DNA of 11,321 nucleotides from NCBI GenBank assembly GCA_002695185.1, contig NZOF01000138.1, positions 1 to 11,321 of the forward strand. The letters run 5' to 3'. Both the position numbers and the translations under genes were made by a program. Under the pieces are notes generated by a model, which worked only from the letters and a program-made list of their open reading frames with translations, was not told where the DNA came from and ran no database searches. The stretch is from Erythrobacter sp. GTDB taxonomy: Bacteria; Pseudomonadota; Alphaproteobacteria; Sphingomonadales; Sphingomonadaceae. This document shows positions 1 through 6,563 of the stretch, one piece after another; positions within the stretch are counted from its first letter, which is position 1, and every line of letters begins with the position of its first letter.

Positions 1-600
1 GCCCAATCGGCTGATTTGAGAGTTCGCTGGTGCTCGTCAGTCGTAAAGATCGACCCGTTCTCTGCCGCAATGGCCGGGCAGGACCGCTTCAAGAACAAGA
101 AGACGCTCGTCGTAACTGGCGAGCGCCGGCAGGAATCGTCTGCCAGGTCACGCTATCTGGAAGCCGAGCCGCACCGTTCCCATGCTCCTGGTCCCCGCGC
201 GCGCCGCCATGTCGACCATTGGCGGCCGGTTATCGACTGGTCCGAGCAGCAGGTATGGGACATCATGAAGCGGCACGGGATCGTGCCCCATCCCTGCTAC
301 CGACTCGGATTTGGCCGCGCGAGCTGCATGACCTGCATCTTCTCCAGCGCCAGGCAGGCCGCGACGGTGCGGGCCATCGCACCGGATAATTTCGCGAAAA
401 TTCGGTTTTACGAGGACGATTTCAACCACACCATCCGGGCGGACATGAACTGGAGCGAGCTCGCCGATTCAGCGCCGCCATTCCCGATCGACACCGCCGC
501 CGCGAAAATCGCGATGAGCACGACTTACGACGAACCGATCTTCACCGAAGACTGGCAGCTTCCCGCCGGCGCGTTTGGCGAAGCCTGCGGTCCTACCTGA
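1..600 (+). CDS. PAPS reductase / ATP-pyrophosphatase family protein, 5' truncated by window edge
   Basis: The frame is open from base 1 to a TGA at 598-600, so this is the last 199 residues of a longer protein whose N-terminus, including the expected SGGKDS-type ATP loop, lies outside the window. What is seen: RWC at residues 9-11 followed by VVKID, the GERRQESSARS motif at 40-50 (family pattern GxRxxES.xR), RPVIDWSEQQVW at 75-86, HPC at 97-99 and GFGRASCMTC at 103-112. This order is that of phosphoadenosine-phosphosulfate reductase-like enzymes, which use an adenylylated substrate in sulfur transfer or reduction. C11, C109 and C112 could bind metal or an iron-sulfur cluster. On plasmids and phages such enzymes are often not sulfate-assimilation genes; they may serve DNA modification or defence, but nothing here fixes the substrate. 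The TTG at 16 is not taken as a start, because the frame stays open upstream of it. Confidence 0.85.
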   Translation, partial: AQSADLRVRWCSSVVKIDPFSAAMAGQDRFKNKKTLVVTGERRQESSARSRYLEAEPHRSHAPGPRARRHVDHWRPVIDWSEQQVWDIMKRHGIVPHPCYRLGFGRASCMTCIFSSARQAATVRAIAPDNFAKIRFYEDDFNHTIRADMNWSELADSAPPFPIDTAAAKIAMSTTYDEPIFTEDWQLPAGAFGEACGPT

Positions 601-613
601 GCAGGGCAATTAC

Positions 614-1336
614 ATGACGATTGTACAGACCATCACCCGCAGCGATCAAAGCTATGATCCTTCCATCTGGAAAGATTCAACGAGGCTCGATCTTGCACTT
701 TTCAGTGATGGGCTTTTCAGAAGCGATGCCGGTTTCGAAGCGGGCGATGCCATTCTCGTCTGTGCCGCAAGCATGCCGCTCGATCAGATTGAACAGACAT
801 GCGCAGCGCTGGCGCTCCACCGCGCGATCCTCACGCTGGCCTATTGCGACGTCCGAACTTGTCCTGAAGAGAGGCTTCGCAAGGCACTTGCTCTCGTCGA
901 GGTCCTCAACGACCAGCACCAAGCGCTTCTTCATGCCGAATGCGAGCGAGCCTTGCGCGGAGGCCTCGATGCCCAGCCTCCCCATCTCGTCCACCGATAT
1001 CGCGGAACTTACGTATCCGATATCCTGGTCGCAGCGCTCAATCTCTTTGGCGAAGTGTCGGCCGAGCAGATCGGCGTGGCCAATGACCTCGCTGCCATCA
1101 GTGACACTCAACCGAGGCTGGCGCGCCATATCGGCATAGAGCCGATCCTTGCCCGGGGGGCGAGGGACATCCAGCGCGATATCCCGCCGCGACTGCGCAA
1201 TCCGCTGGCCTGGTACAGACGCAACCCGTCAGCCGACGAGGTGAGACTGGCGCGCTATCTAACCGCCTATGGCCAGACGCCCTTGTCCTTCATTGATGCA
1301 GTTGAGGCGGTCAATACGGGGCAGGGGGCAAGCTAG
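614..1336 (+). CDS. hypothetical protein, 240 residues, downstream of the PAPS-reductase-like gene
   Basis: I do not recognise the family. The frame is open from a TTG at 575, but the ATG at 614 is preferred: it has a GCAGGG purine stretch at 601-606 and leaves 13 bases after the upstream stop, whereas 575 would overlap that gene by 26 bases. The product is soluble-looking and mostly helical, without signal peptide or clear membrane segment. An Asp/Phe-rich N-terminal part (about 1-60) is followed by an Ala/Leu-rich helical middle and a basic stretch around residues 180-215 with RDIQRDIPPRLRNPLAWYRR. Two cysteines lie close together in YCDVRTC. Tight spacing suggests an operon with the upstream sulfur-transfer-type enzyme, so a partner role is possible but unproven. 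Competing frames on both strands are shorter and show no recognisable motif. Confidence 0.7.
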   Translation: MTIVQTITRSDQSYDPSIWKDSTRLDLALFSDGLFRSDAGFEAGDAILVCAASMPLDQIEQTCAALALHRAILTLAYCDVRTCPEERLRKALALVEVLNDQHQALLHAECERALRGGLDAQPPHLVHRYRGTYVSDILVAALNLFGEVSAEQIGVANDLAAISDTQPRLARHIGIEPILARGARDIQRDIPPRLRNPLAWYRRNPSADEVRLARYLTAYGQTPLSFIDAVEAVNTGQGAS

Positions 1337-1367
1337 CTCCTCAATCCCTATCTACCTGAAATCACGA

Positions 1368-1397
1368 GTGACACTTAACCCGCGGGTAAACTGTCAC
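1368..1397. promoter_or_regulatory. 30-bp near-perfect palindrome, probable operator
   Basis: Thirteen of 15 base pairs match around a centre between 1382 and 1383. The outer arms are GTGACA and TGTCAC and the core is ACCCGCGGGT; only the pairs 1374/1391 and 1377/1388 fail. It lies 74 bases before the ATG of the winged-helix gene and 31 bases after the preceding stop. Size and symmetry suit a dimeric DNA-binding protein. The adjacent regulator is the obvious candidate ligand (inference). No T-tract follows, so a terminator is less likely. Confidence 0.6.
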
Positions 1398-1425
1398 GAC
1401 TGACAAAGTTTTGATGCGCAAGTGG

Positions 1426-1450
1426 AACAGGGATTCACAAGAGTCCTGTT
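1426..1450. repeat. inverted repeat AACAGG/CCTGTT with 13-base spacer
   Basis: Arms AACAGG (1426-1431) and CCTGTT (1445-1450) flank 13 bases, directly before the start region of the winged-helix gene, and TT follows the right arm. It could be a second operator or a leader hairpin. Six-base arms are modest evidence. Confidence 0.3.
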
Positions 1451-1471
1451 TTGTGCTCATTTGTTCTCGTG

Positions 1472-2050
1472 ATGTTTCAAAGCCCTCCTCATGGCCGGAA
1501 CAGAATTGGCTCCGATCTGCCCGAGTTGCTCCAACGAGTAACCGAGGTCAGTTCGCGCCCAAGATATGCATTCATGCTGCTTTCCCTTATCGCCGAAATT
1601 GCTCGACACGATGGCAGCGCAGGCCCCTTCGTGCGCTGCGATGAAGGATATATCCTGCTTCGCGATTGGCTCTGTGATGCCTTGACCCCTGTAAGCCAGC
1701 GCGACGCACGCCGCGTTGCATTGGCAGAGCGCGTTCGTGATGACCTCGCAAAGGAAGGCAAGCTTCCCAAGGACGAGCTCGAGGCCGAAAAGCGCATAGA
1801 CATCGAGTTGCACAAGCGCATCCGGGCGTCCGGCAAGAGCAATCTCTCTCGCGCGGTTTCTGAACTGGTCGCCGCCGGCCTCGTGCGCCGTCATTATCAG
1901 GGCTACAGGGTTGATCATGCGAACCGCGGTGCCCAGCGCCATGCCGTCTATCAGCTGACTGGCCTTTCGCGTGCGCTTCTCGTCCAGAGGCAAGCGCTTC
2001 CGCACGTCCCGGCGCAGACTGCGCCGCGGCAAGGTGAACTGCACTTCTAG
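1472..2050 (+). CDS. winged helix-turn-helix DNA-binding protein, 192 residues
   Basis: Probably a transcriptional regulator, possibly a replication or partition accessory protein. The C-terminal half shows a winged-helix pattern: SGKSNLSRAVSELVAAGLV around residues 121-138 looks like helix, turn, recognition helix (as in MarR or ArsR-like folds), followed by a wing around 141-163 (YQGYRVDHANRGAQRHAVYQ). The middle, about residues 75-115, is highly charged and probably helical. The start is uncertain: the frame opens after a TGA at 1412, and TTG 1451, GTG 1469 and ATG 1472 are all possible; ATG is chosen because no start has a convincing ribosome binding site. The opposite strand has a slightly longer frame (1457-2110), rejected because this frame has the coherent DNA-binding motif. 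The upstream palindrome suggests autoregulation. The gene converges on the next one, with 60 bases between stops. Confidence 0.75.
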   Translation: MFQSPPHGRNRIGSDLPELLQRVTEVSSRPRYAFMLLSLIAEIARHDGSAGPFVRCDEGYILLRDWLCDALTPVSQRDARRVALAERVRDDLAKEGKLPKDELEAEKRIDIELHKRIRASGKSNLSRAVSELVAAGLVRRHYQGYRVDHANRGAQRHAVYQLTGLSRALLVQRQALPHVPAQTAPRQGELHF

Positions 2051-2110
2051 AAGCCGCCCCCTGGCACGGGCCGATAAAGCGCGCCGCATCTGTCCTGGCC
2101 AATTGCGCAT

Positions 2111-4057
2111 TCAGTAAAAACCCGTTTCATCGGTTTCCTCGTCGTCTGCGCCGACCTCTTCATCATCATCTTCATCATCGTCTCCGGCATCCTCTTCGCC
2201 CGCTCCCGCTCGAGCGGACGCCTGCGACGCTTTCAAAACGACATTGCCCACGAATTTCGTCGTGTAATCGTCAGGATCCGCACAATCGACGTCCTCGTCG
2301 AATGACGCGTAAACCTCTTCCTTCGTCATGCCGGCATATTTGGGATCATTCGGGTCATAACCCAGATCATCCTCGTCCTGGTCTAACGACCCGGCGCTTG
2401 CATCGCCGGTATCGCCCCCTGTCTTTTCAAGACTGATCCGGTCTTTGGCGCTGACATCGAGATCCTCGACCTCGCTGTCCTCCAGCTCGGCGATACCGCT
2501 CTTCATCTCCGGTGAGAGTTCATCGACCCGCTCAGCGAGCTTCTGCCGGTGTCCGCCGCCATCATGATCGATCACGCCAAAGTCGAAATCCTGCATTTCG
2601 GCCATCGCCGTCCTGAGCGTGCTACCCCATTTAAGTTCGAAAACATCGGGCACCGGGAAATAGTGCCGGATCCTCTCCCTGTCGAAAACCGGCGTGCCAA
2701 CAACCTTGAACGTCGGTCCATCGGGCGTGTCGATCCATCCATTCTCGCCGAAAGCAAATCCCGGCTCGAGGCCGAAAAACAGCGAACGCTGCTTCGACAG
2801 GTCGACGATCCAGTTGAAGCGGGACCGGCGCTGGTGCGCCGTAAAGGCTATCAGATAGGCCTGACGCGCATAACCTGCGCATTCCGGCTCCCACCAACGA
2901 TTGATGAGGGCCAGCCAGTCCTCGCGGGCCTTGTTGCTCGTTTGCACATACCCCTGTTCAGACTTCGCCGCCACAGAGGACAAGGCCGGACGAAGTGCAT
3001 CCGTGCAGCCGGCACATAGAACGATAAATTCCTCGAGCTTTGCAACACCTGGCGCCAAGGATCCCTCGACGGGCTCCCTGAATTGCCAGCGCGCCCGTAC
3101 GTTCAGCTTCTGGTGTGAGCCGCATACCCTGCAGACATTGCCAGACTTGTCCTTCTCCTCCGCCTCGATGTGCCCCCATGTCGCCTTGCCGAAGGCCTCT
3201 TCAAAGCCGAAGCGCGTGCAGCTCGGATCGATCACGGGAAGCAGCGGCACCGAAAGGCTTCTAAACGCATAGGGCAGGTAATCATCGAGATTGGCCCAGG
3301 TCCCCATCCCGATCGGCCGTCTGGAATCGATCAGGAAATAGGCTTTTCGTGATTTCTCGACCGCGCCAAGACCGCCAGCCTCGGCGGCTTCGGAACTGGC
3401 ATGATGAAACGGGATCGCCACCATCTTGCGTTTGCCGATAAGCTTTTCATCCAGGCCGGACGCCAAAGCCGAGCGTGCTGTGAACTGCGGCTTTAGGTGC
3501 GTGTCTTCGGGTTCCTGCAACACCATCTGGCCCTTTCTGGGCGCCAAGGGCGATGTCCTGCTCAGTTCAGCAAGGATCGCCTTTGCAGAGAGCTCGTAAG
3601 CCTCGATTGCCGGCAGATGCGGCATGCCAAGGAAAGGCTTTAACGCGCTGATCGTCTCTTCCTCATCCTCGAACGCGCCCAGCGCTTCGTTATAACGCGC
3701 CTTGGCCTCAGACCTGCGGGTGAGAAACTCCTCGCTGACCGCGGCGCTCGCAACGATTTCAGATCGCCGAGCCCTCGCTTCGTTCATCGATCTCTCGATG
3801 GCAGCGACTTCGCCAGGCTTCGCTTTGGCGAGCCTTGCTCTCAACTCACCCATTTCGGCGATCACTGTAGCGAACGCGGGGCGCGAGCTTGCAAGAAACT
3901 CGTTCAGCAAATCGGCATCGGAAGGGGGGAGCGGGCGAGGGCGCTCCATAAACTGCGAAATAAGCGCCCTGATCCGGCCGCGCACCTTGGCGGCATCCAC
4001 GCGAACCCCTTCGGGCTCGTCAAAATCAGGCAAGCTTAAGACCGTTTCTTCCATCAT
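2111..4057 (-). CDS. large protein with degenerate HNH-like four-cysteine zinc site and acidic tail, 648 residues
   Basis: No family recognised with certainty. Layout from the ATG at 4057: a charged, probably coiled-coil region at about 65-140; a central region; a zinc-type site with CRVC at 309-312 and CAGC at 348-351; a Trp-rich stretch at 380-430; and from about 520 a very acidic tail with a run of D and E at about 620-640, ending TGFY. Between the cysteine pairs the spacing and the ARWQF and LEEFIVLC residues resemble HNH nucleases of the type CxxCG...HExWxY...LCxxCH. The histidines expected there are replaced (RARW; CTDALR), so it is probably a non-catalytic zinc module, perhaps DNA binding. 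Starts TTG 4063 and ATG 4054 are also possible; no clear Shine-Dalgarno is seen. A TATAAT at 4063-4068 (minus strand) just upstream would fit a leaderless message, but no -35 accompanies it. Confidence 0.75.
   Translation of the reverse strand: MMEETVLSLPDFDEPEGVRVDAAKVRGRIRALISQFMERPRPLPPSDADLLNEFLASSRPAFATVIAEMGELRARLAKAKPGEVAAIERSMNEARARRSEIVASAAVSEEFLTRRSEAKARYNEALGAFEDEEETISALKPFLGMPHLPAIEAYELSAKAILAELSRTSPLAPRKGQMVLQEPEDTHLKPQFTARSALASGLDEKLIGKRKMVAIPFHHASSEAAEAGGLGAVEKSRKAYFLIDSRRPIGMGTWANLDDYLPYAFRSLSVPLLPVIDPSCTRFGFEEAFGKATWGHIEAEEKDKSGNVCRVCGSHQKLNVRARWQFREPVEGSLAPGVAKLEEFIVLCAGCTDALRPALSSVAAKSEQGYVQTSNKAREDWLALINRWWEPECAGYARQAYLIAFTAHQRRSRFNWIVDLSKQRSLFFGLEPGFAFGENGWIDTPDGPTFKVVGTPVFDRERIRHYFPVPDVFELKWGSTLRTAMAEMQDFDFGVIDHDGGGHRQKLAERVDELSPEMKSGIAELEDSEVEDLDVSAKDRISLEKTGGDTGDASAGSLDQDEDDLGYDPNDPKYAGMTKEEVYASFDEDVDCADPDDYTTKFVGNVVLKASQASARAGAGEEDAGDDDEDDDEEVGADDEETDETGFY
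2158..2182 (-). repeat. short TCATCA/TCT trinucleotide-like run encoding the acidic tail
   Basis: Low-complexity plus-strand TCATCA and TCTTCA units encode a run of Asp and Glu on the minus strand near the C-terminus of the 648-residue protein. Such a run can change length by slippage. It is coding sequence and not a separate element. Confidence 0.35.
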
Positions 4058-4313
4058 CAGCAATTATAGGATGAAATCCGGTGAAGGGCTAGAAAGCGGC
4101 TCACTCTTCCTCAAACCTTCCAGCGCCTGGGGAGGCCACCTCAAACGGATTTATCGATCCTCCTTCAATCGTTAATTTTACAGCATGTCCGGCTGCCAGA
4201 ATGCAGCTTTCCACACCATAAATCGGATCGCCAACTGCTGCCTGATGCCGACGCTTCGATAACGTTTTCTTAGTCTTTTGCGACTGTCCTTCACCCTCAA
4301 ATTTGGCTGTAAT

Positions 4314-4329
4314 CCGTCAAAAATGACGG
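4314..4329. promoter_or_regulatory. inverted repeat CCGTCA-AAAA-TGACGG, possible operator
   Basis: Six-base perfect arms flank four A's, 16 bases in all, in the divergent spacer about 190 bases before the sigma-like gene. Symmetry and length suit a repressor site, but no ligand can be named. Confidence 0.4.
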
Positions 4330-4378
4330 CTTCGACTGTGCGTCGGAAAATTTTTTTAGGATAGACAATTTTTCAGAA

Positions 4379-4401
4379 TGCAGCGCTTCTGCGGACCTTT
4401 T
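4379..4401 (+). promoter_or_regulatory. leader element copy A: small hairpin with conserved CGCTTCTGCGGACCTTTT
   Basis: GCAG (4380-4383) and CTGC (4389-4392) form a short stem, widened by a T-G pair, and CCTTTT follows. The 18 bases from 4384 recur with a single-base deletion before the ParB-like gene (7524-7540). Both copies precede plus-strand genes, suggesting a shared control site or attenuator-type leader. Confidence 0.4.
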
Positions 4402-4417
4402 AGGTTGAAATAGGATT

Positions 4418-4438
4418 AACGGCCCGCAAAGCCGTTTT
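4418..4438 (+). terminator. possible intrinsic terminator: AACGGC/GCCGTT hairpin followed by TT
   Basis: A 6-bp stem (4418-4423 with 4431-4436) encloses a 7-base loop, and the right arm runs into four T's (4435-4438). It stands before the proposed promoter of the sigma-like gene, so it could stop transcription coming from upstream. The stem is short, hence modest confidence. Confidence 0.35.
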
Positions 4439-4454
4439 CCCATCCTGAAAACGC

Positions 4455-4482
4455 TTGCCAAGCTTGCGCCTTGGAAACTAAT
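4455..4482 (+). promoter_or_regulatory. candidate sigma-70-type promoter TTGCCA-N16-ACTAAT
   Basis: The -35 box matches TTGACA in five of six positions and the -10 box matches TATAAT in four of six, with 16 bases between. Transcription would start near 4489, giving a leader of about 30 bases before ATG 4520. The inner stretch also has a CCAAG/CTTGG inverted repeat (4458-4462 and 4470-4474). This is prediction by eye only. Confidence 0.3.
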
Positions 4483-4519
4483 TTACCCCCGGATCGAACA
4501 GCAAAGCTTGGGGGCAATC

Positions 4520-6076
4520 ATGCGAACGCTCAAAGAACTCGACGCCATTGCGGCGAAACTACAAGACCTGTCAGCGCAAGGCCTTTCGCCTGCGCGCCAT
4601 CGCCGGGAAACCGATCGGCTGACATGGTCGATCTATGAAATTCTCCAGTCGTCGATACGCAAGCAGGTCGCCCGCAAGGGCATGAAGGACCACGTCGACG
4701 ACGTCCAGCAGCACTCGCTCATCGCGATCAATTCCGCGGTCGCCACATGGGAGCCAGAGCGTTCCTCCTTCAGCACTTTCGTTCATTGGAAGCTGATGGC
4801 CGAGCTGCGTACGCTCGAACTGCATCTGTTCCCGGCACGCCGCGCGCTCGCGAAAAACCTCGACATCAAGCATTTCAGCATGGACGAACCCATCTTCCGC
4901 GGTGACCCGGATGGGTGCGCCTACGCCGAAATCAATAATCTCAACCCCGAGGCCGAGCAGAGGGTCCACGACAACGCCGAGAAGTCACTGCTCTATCGGC
5001 GCATGGACGAGATCTTTGCGAGGATGATGTCGGGGCGCGTCGGCCAGTTCGAGATCGGCGGCTACGTCTATCCGCGCGGCATTCTGACCGGAATGCGCGA
5101 CATTCACATCTTCATTCTTCGCGAACTGCACGAAACCTGCGCGAATGATGTTGCCGCGATGTACGACCTTACCCGCGAGCGCATCCGCCAGATCACAGCC
5201 AACGTCGACAAGCTGTTCAAGCAGATCGGCGCATCCGGAAAGCCTCTCGACCTTTCCGAGAACTGCGCCCGTCAGTGGAAGCTGGCCGTGGCGCTCTACA
5301 AGGAACACGCGGACATCGACGTGCGCCTGGGCGATAGCAGTGCGCTGCTGAGTTCCAGCGAATACGAACGGCCCCGTGTTATCGAGGCTTTGCCTGCAGT
5401 CGATTTCACCGACGCTCTTATCGAGGTCGACCAGACTGTTGCTGCGGAAATCGCCGAAGACCACGCTTTTGCAGGCGCTACGCAGCAGGAACTCGATCTG
5501 GCCGCAGAAGAACAGCCCGAGCAGCCCATCAAGCGCGCAACCTTTGTCCAGAAGGCCCGTGCCGCCATTCTGGCAGCGCAGCGCCCCGCGCGCGGCATGC
5601 CCGATCTGCAGGCTATCCTGCCCATGTTCGAGCAGCCCGATTCTGCCGCCAATGACGCGGCGATGCAGGTTGGAGACAGCGCGATGCCGGTATCCGGCAA
5701 GCGCAAGATCCTGCCCTTTATCCGCAAATCGAAGGCGGCCGCCTTTGCAATGGCCGCGATCGCCTCCATCGCCTCGAGCGGTGTGGCTGCAAAGGCGCCT
5801 CCCAATCCCTCAATTGCCGATCCGCCCGCGACTTACGCCGTCAAACTCGATGTGAAGGGCGATAAGGGCGAGATCAGACTTGCCGCTCCAGCCGAGCGCG
5901 CCAAGCACGCCGAATTCTCGGATCTGCAGATCGCCTATGTCCCGGGCGCCATCGAACGCGAGAACTCCCTCGCATTTGCACCGCTGGCCTGGCTCGATGC
6001 CCAGCGCATTTGCTCTGACATGACCGCGAGGGGGGAGAAGGGCTCCATCATCCGGTTCGGAAGGGATCAGGGCTGA
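4520..6076 (+). CDS. sigma-70-family protein with C-terminal export-type segment and extra domain, 518 residues
   Basis: Likely directs RNA polymerase to a special promoter set. Region 2 is seen at about 60-101: DDVQQHSLIAINSAVATW, then PERSSFSTF and HWKLMAELR, matching the sigma pattern of core binding and -10 recognition. Region 4 is at about 196-237 with DVAAMYDLTRERIRQI, nearly the textbook -35-binding helix-turn-helix of primary sigma factors. Residues 240-385 form a low-complexity Ala/Glu linker. Then comes KRKILPFIRKSK, a 20-residue Ala-rich hydrophobic stretch (about 405-425) ending in AAKA, and a 95-residue unrecognised C-terminal domain; this part looks like a signal peptide plus exported domain, which is odd for a sigma factor. 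ATG 4520 is chosen over TTG 4508 because GGGGG at 4510-4514 is well spaced. No anti-sigma gene is seen; the tail may do that job. Confidence 0.85.
   Translation: MRTLKELDAIAAKLQDLSAQGLSPARHRRETDRLTWSIYEILQSSIRKQVARKGMKDHVDDVQQHSLIAINSAVATWEPERSSFSTFVHWKLMAELRTLELHLFPARRALAKNLDIKHFSMDEPIFRGDPDGCAYAEINNLNPEAEQRVHDNAEKSLLYRRMDEIFARMMSGRVGQFEIGGYVYPRGILTGMRDIHIFILRELHETCANDVAAMYDLTRERIRQITANVDKLFKQIGASGKPLDLSENCARQWKLAVALYKEHADIDVRLGDSSALLSSSEYERPRVIEALPAVDFTDALIEVDQTVAAEIAEDHAFAGATQQELDLAAEEQPEQPIKRATFVQKARAAILAAQRPARGMPDLQAILPMFEQPDSAANDAAMQVGDSAMPVSGKRKILPFIRKSKAAAFAMAAIASIASSGVAAKAPPNPSIADPPATYAVKLDVKGDKGEIRLAAPAERAKHAEFSDLQIAYVPGAIERENSLAFAPLAWLDAQRICSDMTARGEKGSIIRFGRDQG
5684..6076 (+). CDS. 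possible nested in-frame gene: exported 130-residue protein from the sigma-like gene's 3' end
   Basis: An in-frame ATG at 5684 (residue 389 of the sigma-like protein) has a good ribosome binding site, GGAGA at 5672-5676, with seven bases between. The resulting protein would begin MPVSGKRK, with a positively charged n-region, a hydrophobic Ala/Ile-rich h-region and an AAKA signal-peptidase-type site, followed by a roughly 95-residue soluble domain rich in charged residues with one cysteine. It would be a textbook secreted protein, sharing its sequence with the C-terminus of the longer product. Alternatively the ATG is never used and the segment is a membrane anchor of the full-length protein. 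The family of the exported domain is unknown. Confidence 0.35.
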   Translation: MPVSGKRKILPFIRKSKAAAFAMAAIASIASSGVAAKAPPNPSIADPPATYAVKLDVKGDKGEIRLAAPAERAKHAEFSDLQIAYVPGAIERENSLAFAPLAWLDAQRICSDMTARGEKGSIIRFGRDQG

Positions 6077-6099
6077 AATAACAGAATGGAAAATACGCG

Positions 6100-6528
6100 A
6101 TGTCGACTGTCAATATCCTCTCCGGATTGCCGCTAGTCGCCATCGCGTTCGTTTTAGGCGCCTACTGGCATGCGCGCACCGGATTTCTGTTCGGTGCGCA
6201 TCCCTATTTGGACGAAGCCGCATTTCTGCGGCATTCGTGGAAGCGCGCTGCCGGGACAGATATCGCCTATCCGGCGCATCTCATGCAGCACTACGATCCG
6301 CACAGCCTGATCATCCAGAACGTGTCGCTATCGGCGCTGGTCGAACCCAGTCGCACGCTTTCTGAAGCAGCCAGGCGAGAGCTTTTTCGGATCAAGGCTG
6401 ATTTCGTCGTGGTCGAAAAGGCGACTTCGCGCGCCGTGAAAGCCTATCTTCGGCCCGGTAATCCCCATGCCGGCATCATTCGCCATGCTCTGTCAGACGC
6501 CCGGATCGCCGCCGAAATCATAAGCTGA
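6100..6528 (+). CDS. small membrane-anchored protein, DUF2726-like remnant, 142 residues
   Basis: Residues 5-22 (NILSGLPLVAIAFVLGAY) form a single N-terminal membrane anchor or uncleaved signal. The rest is probably a soluble domain. The order VSLSALV (75-81), RIKADFVVVEKATSRAV (97-113) and the Asp/Ala helix near 131-141 resembles DUF2726, a predicted restriction-endonuclease-fold domain (pattern vsLs.li ... rI..k.vDFvl.d..t). The Asp of ADFV is kept, but the following E-x-D/K is absent and the protein ends early, so activity is doubtful. The similarity was judged by eye. The gene starts 24 bases after the sigma-like gene's stop on the same strand and is probably co-transcribed; only a weak purine stretch (ATGGAAAA) precedes the ATG. 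It is convergent with the next gene. Confidence 0.6.
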   Translation: MSTVNILSGLPLVAIAFVLGAYWHARTGFLFGAHPYLDEAAFLRHSWKRAAGTDIAYPAHLMQHYDPHSLIIQNVSLSALVEPSRTLSEAARRELFRIKADFVVVEKATSRAVKAYLRPGNPHAGIIRHALSDARIAAEIIS

Positions 6529-6563
6529 CACCGGTTTACAAGGCCGAGAACTGCAGAGGGCAT

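Larger units (their letters stand above)
4058..4519. other. divergent intergenic region of about 460 bases, AT-richer, with several inverted repeats
   Basis: No gene or plausible small frame with a ribosome binding site was found. The region is clearly AT-richer than the flanking genes and contains T-tracts (4351-4357, 4369-4373). It holds the inverted repeat at 4314-4329, a hairpin plus T-run at 4379-4401, a second hairpin at 4418-4438 and a possible promoter at 4455-4482, all listed separately. CGACTGT occurs twice (4281 and 4333). It must carry the control signals of both divergent genes. No iteron series that would mark a replication origin was seen. Confidence 0.6.

Noticed and set aside
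1457..2110. 217-residue open frame on the minus strand, slightly longer than the chosen gene
   Set aside because: The opposite plus-strand frame has a clear winged-helix pattern; this one shows none and would abut the next minus-strand gene's stop with no start signal.
4063..4068. TATAAT on the minus strand just before the 648-residue gene
   Set aside because: No -35 box lies at 16-18 bases, and it overlaps the possible TTG start, so it is not listed as a promoter; it is only mentioned as a hint of a leaderless message.
4058..4519. Plasmid replication origin with iterons in the AT-rich spacer
   Set aside because: Only isolated inverted repeats and a 7-base word present twice were found; there is no regular direct-repeat series and no recognised Rep gene.
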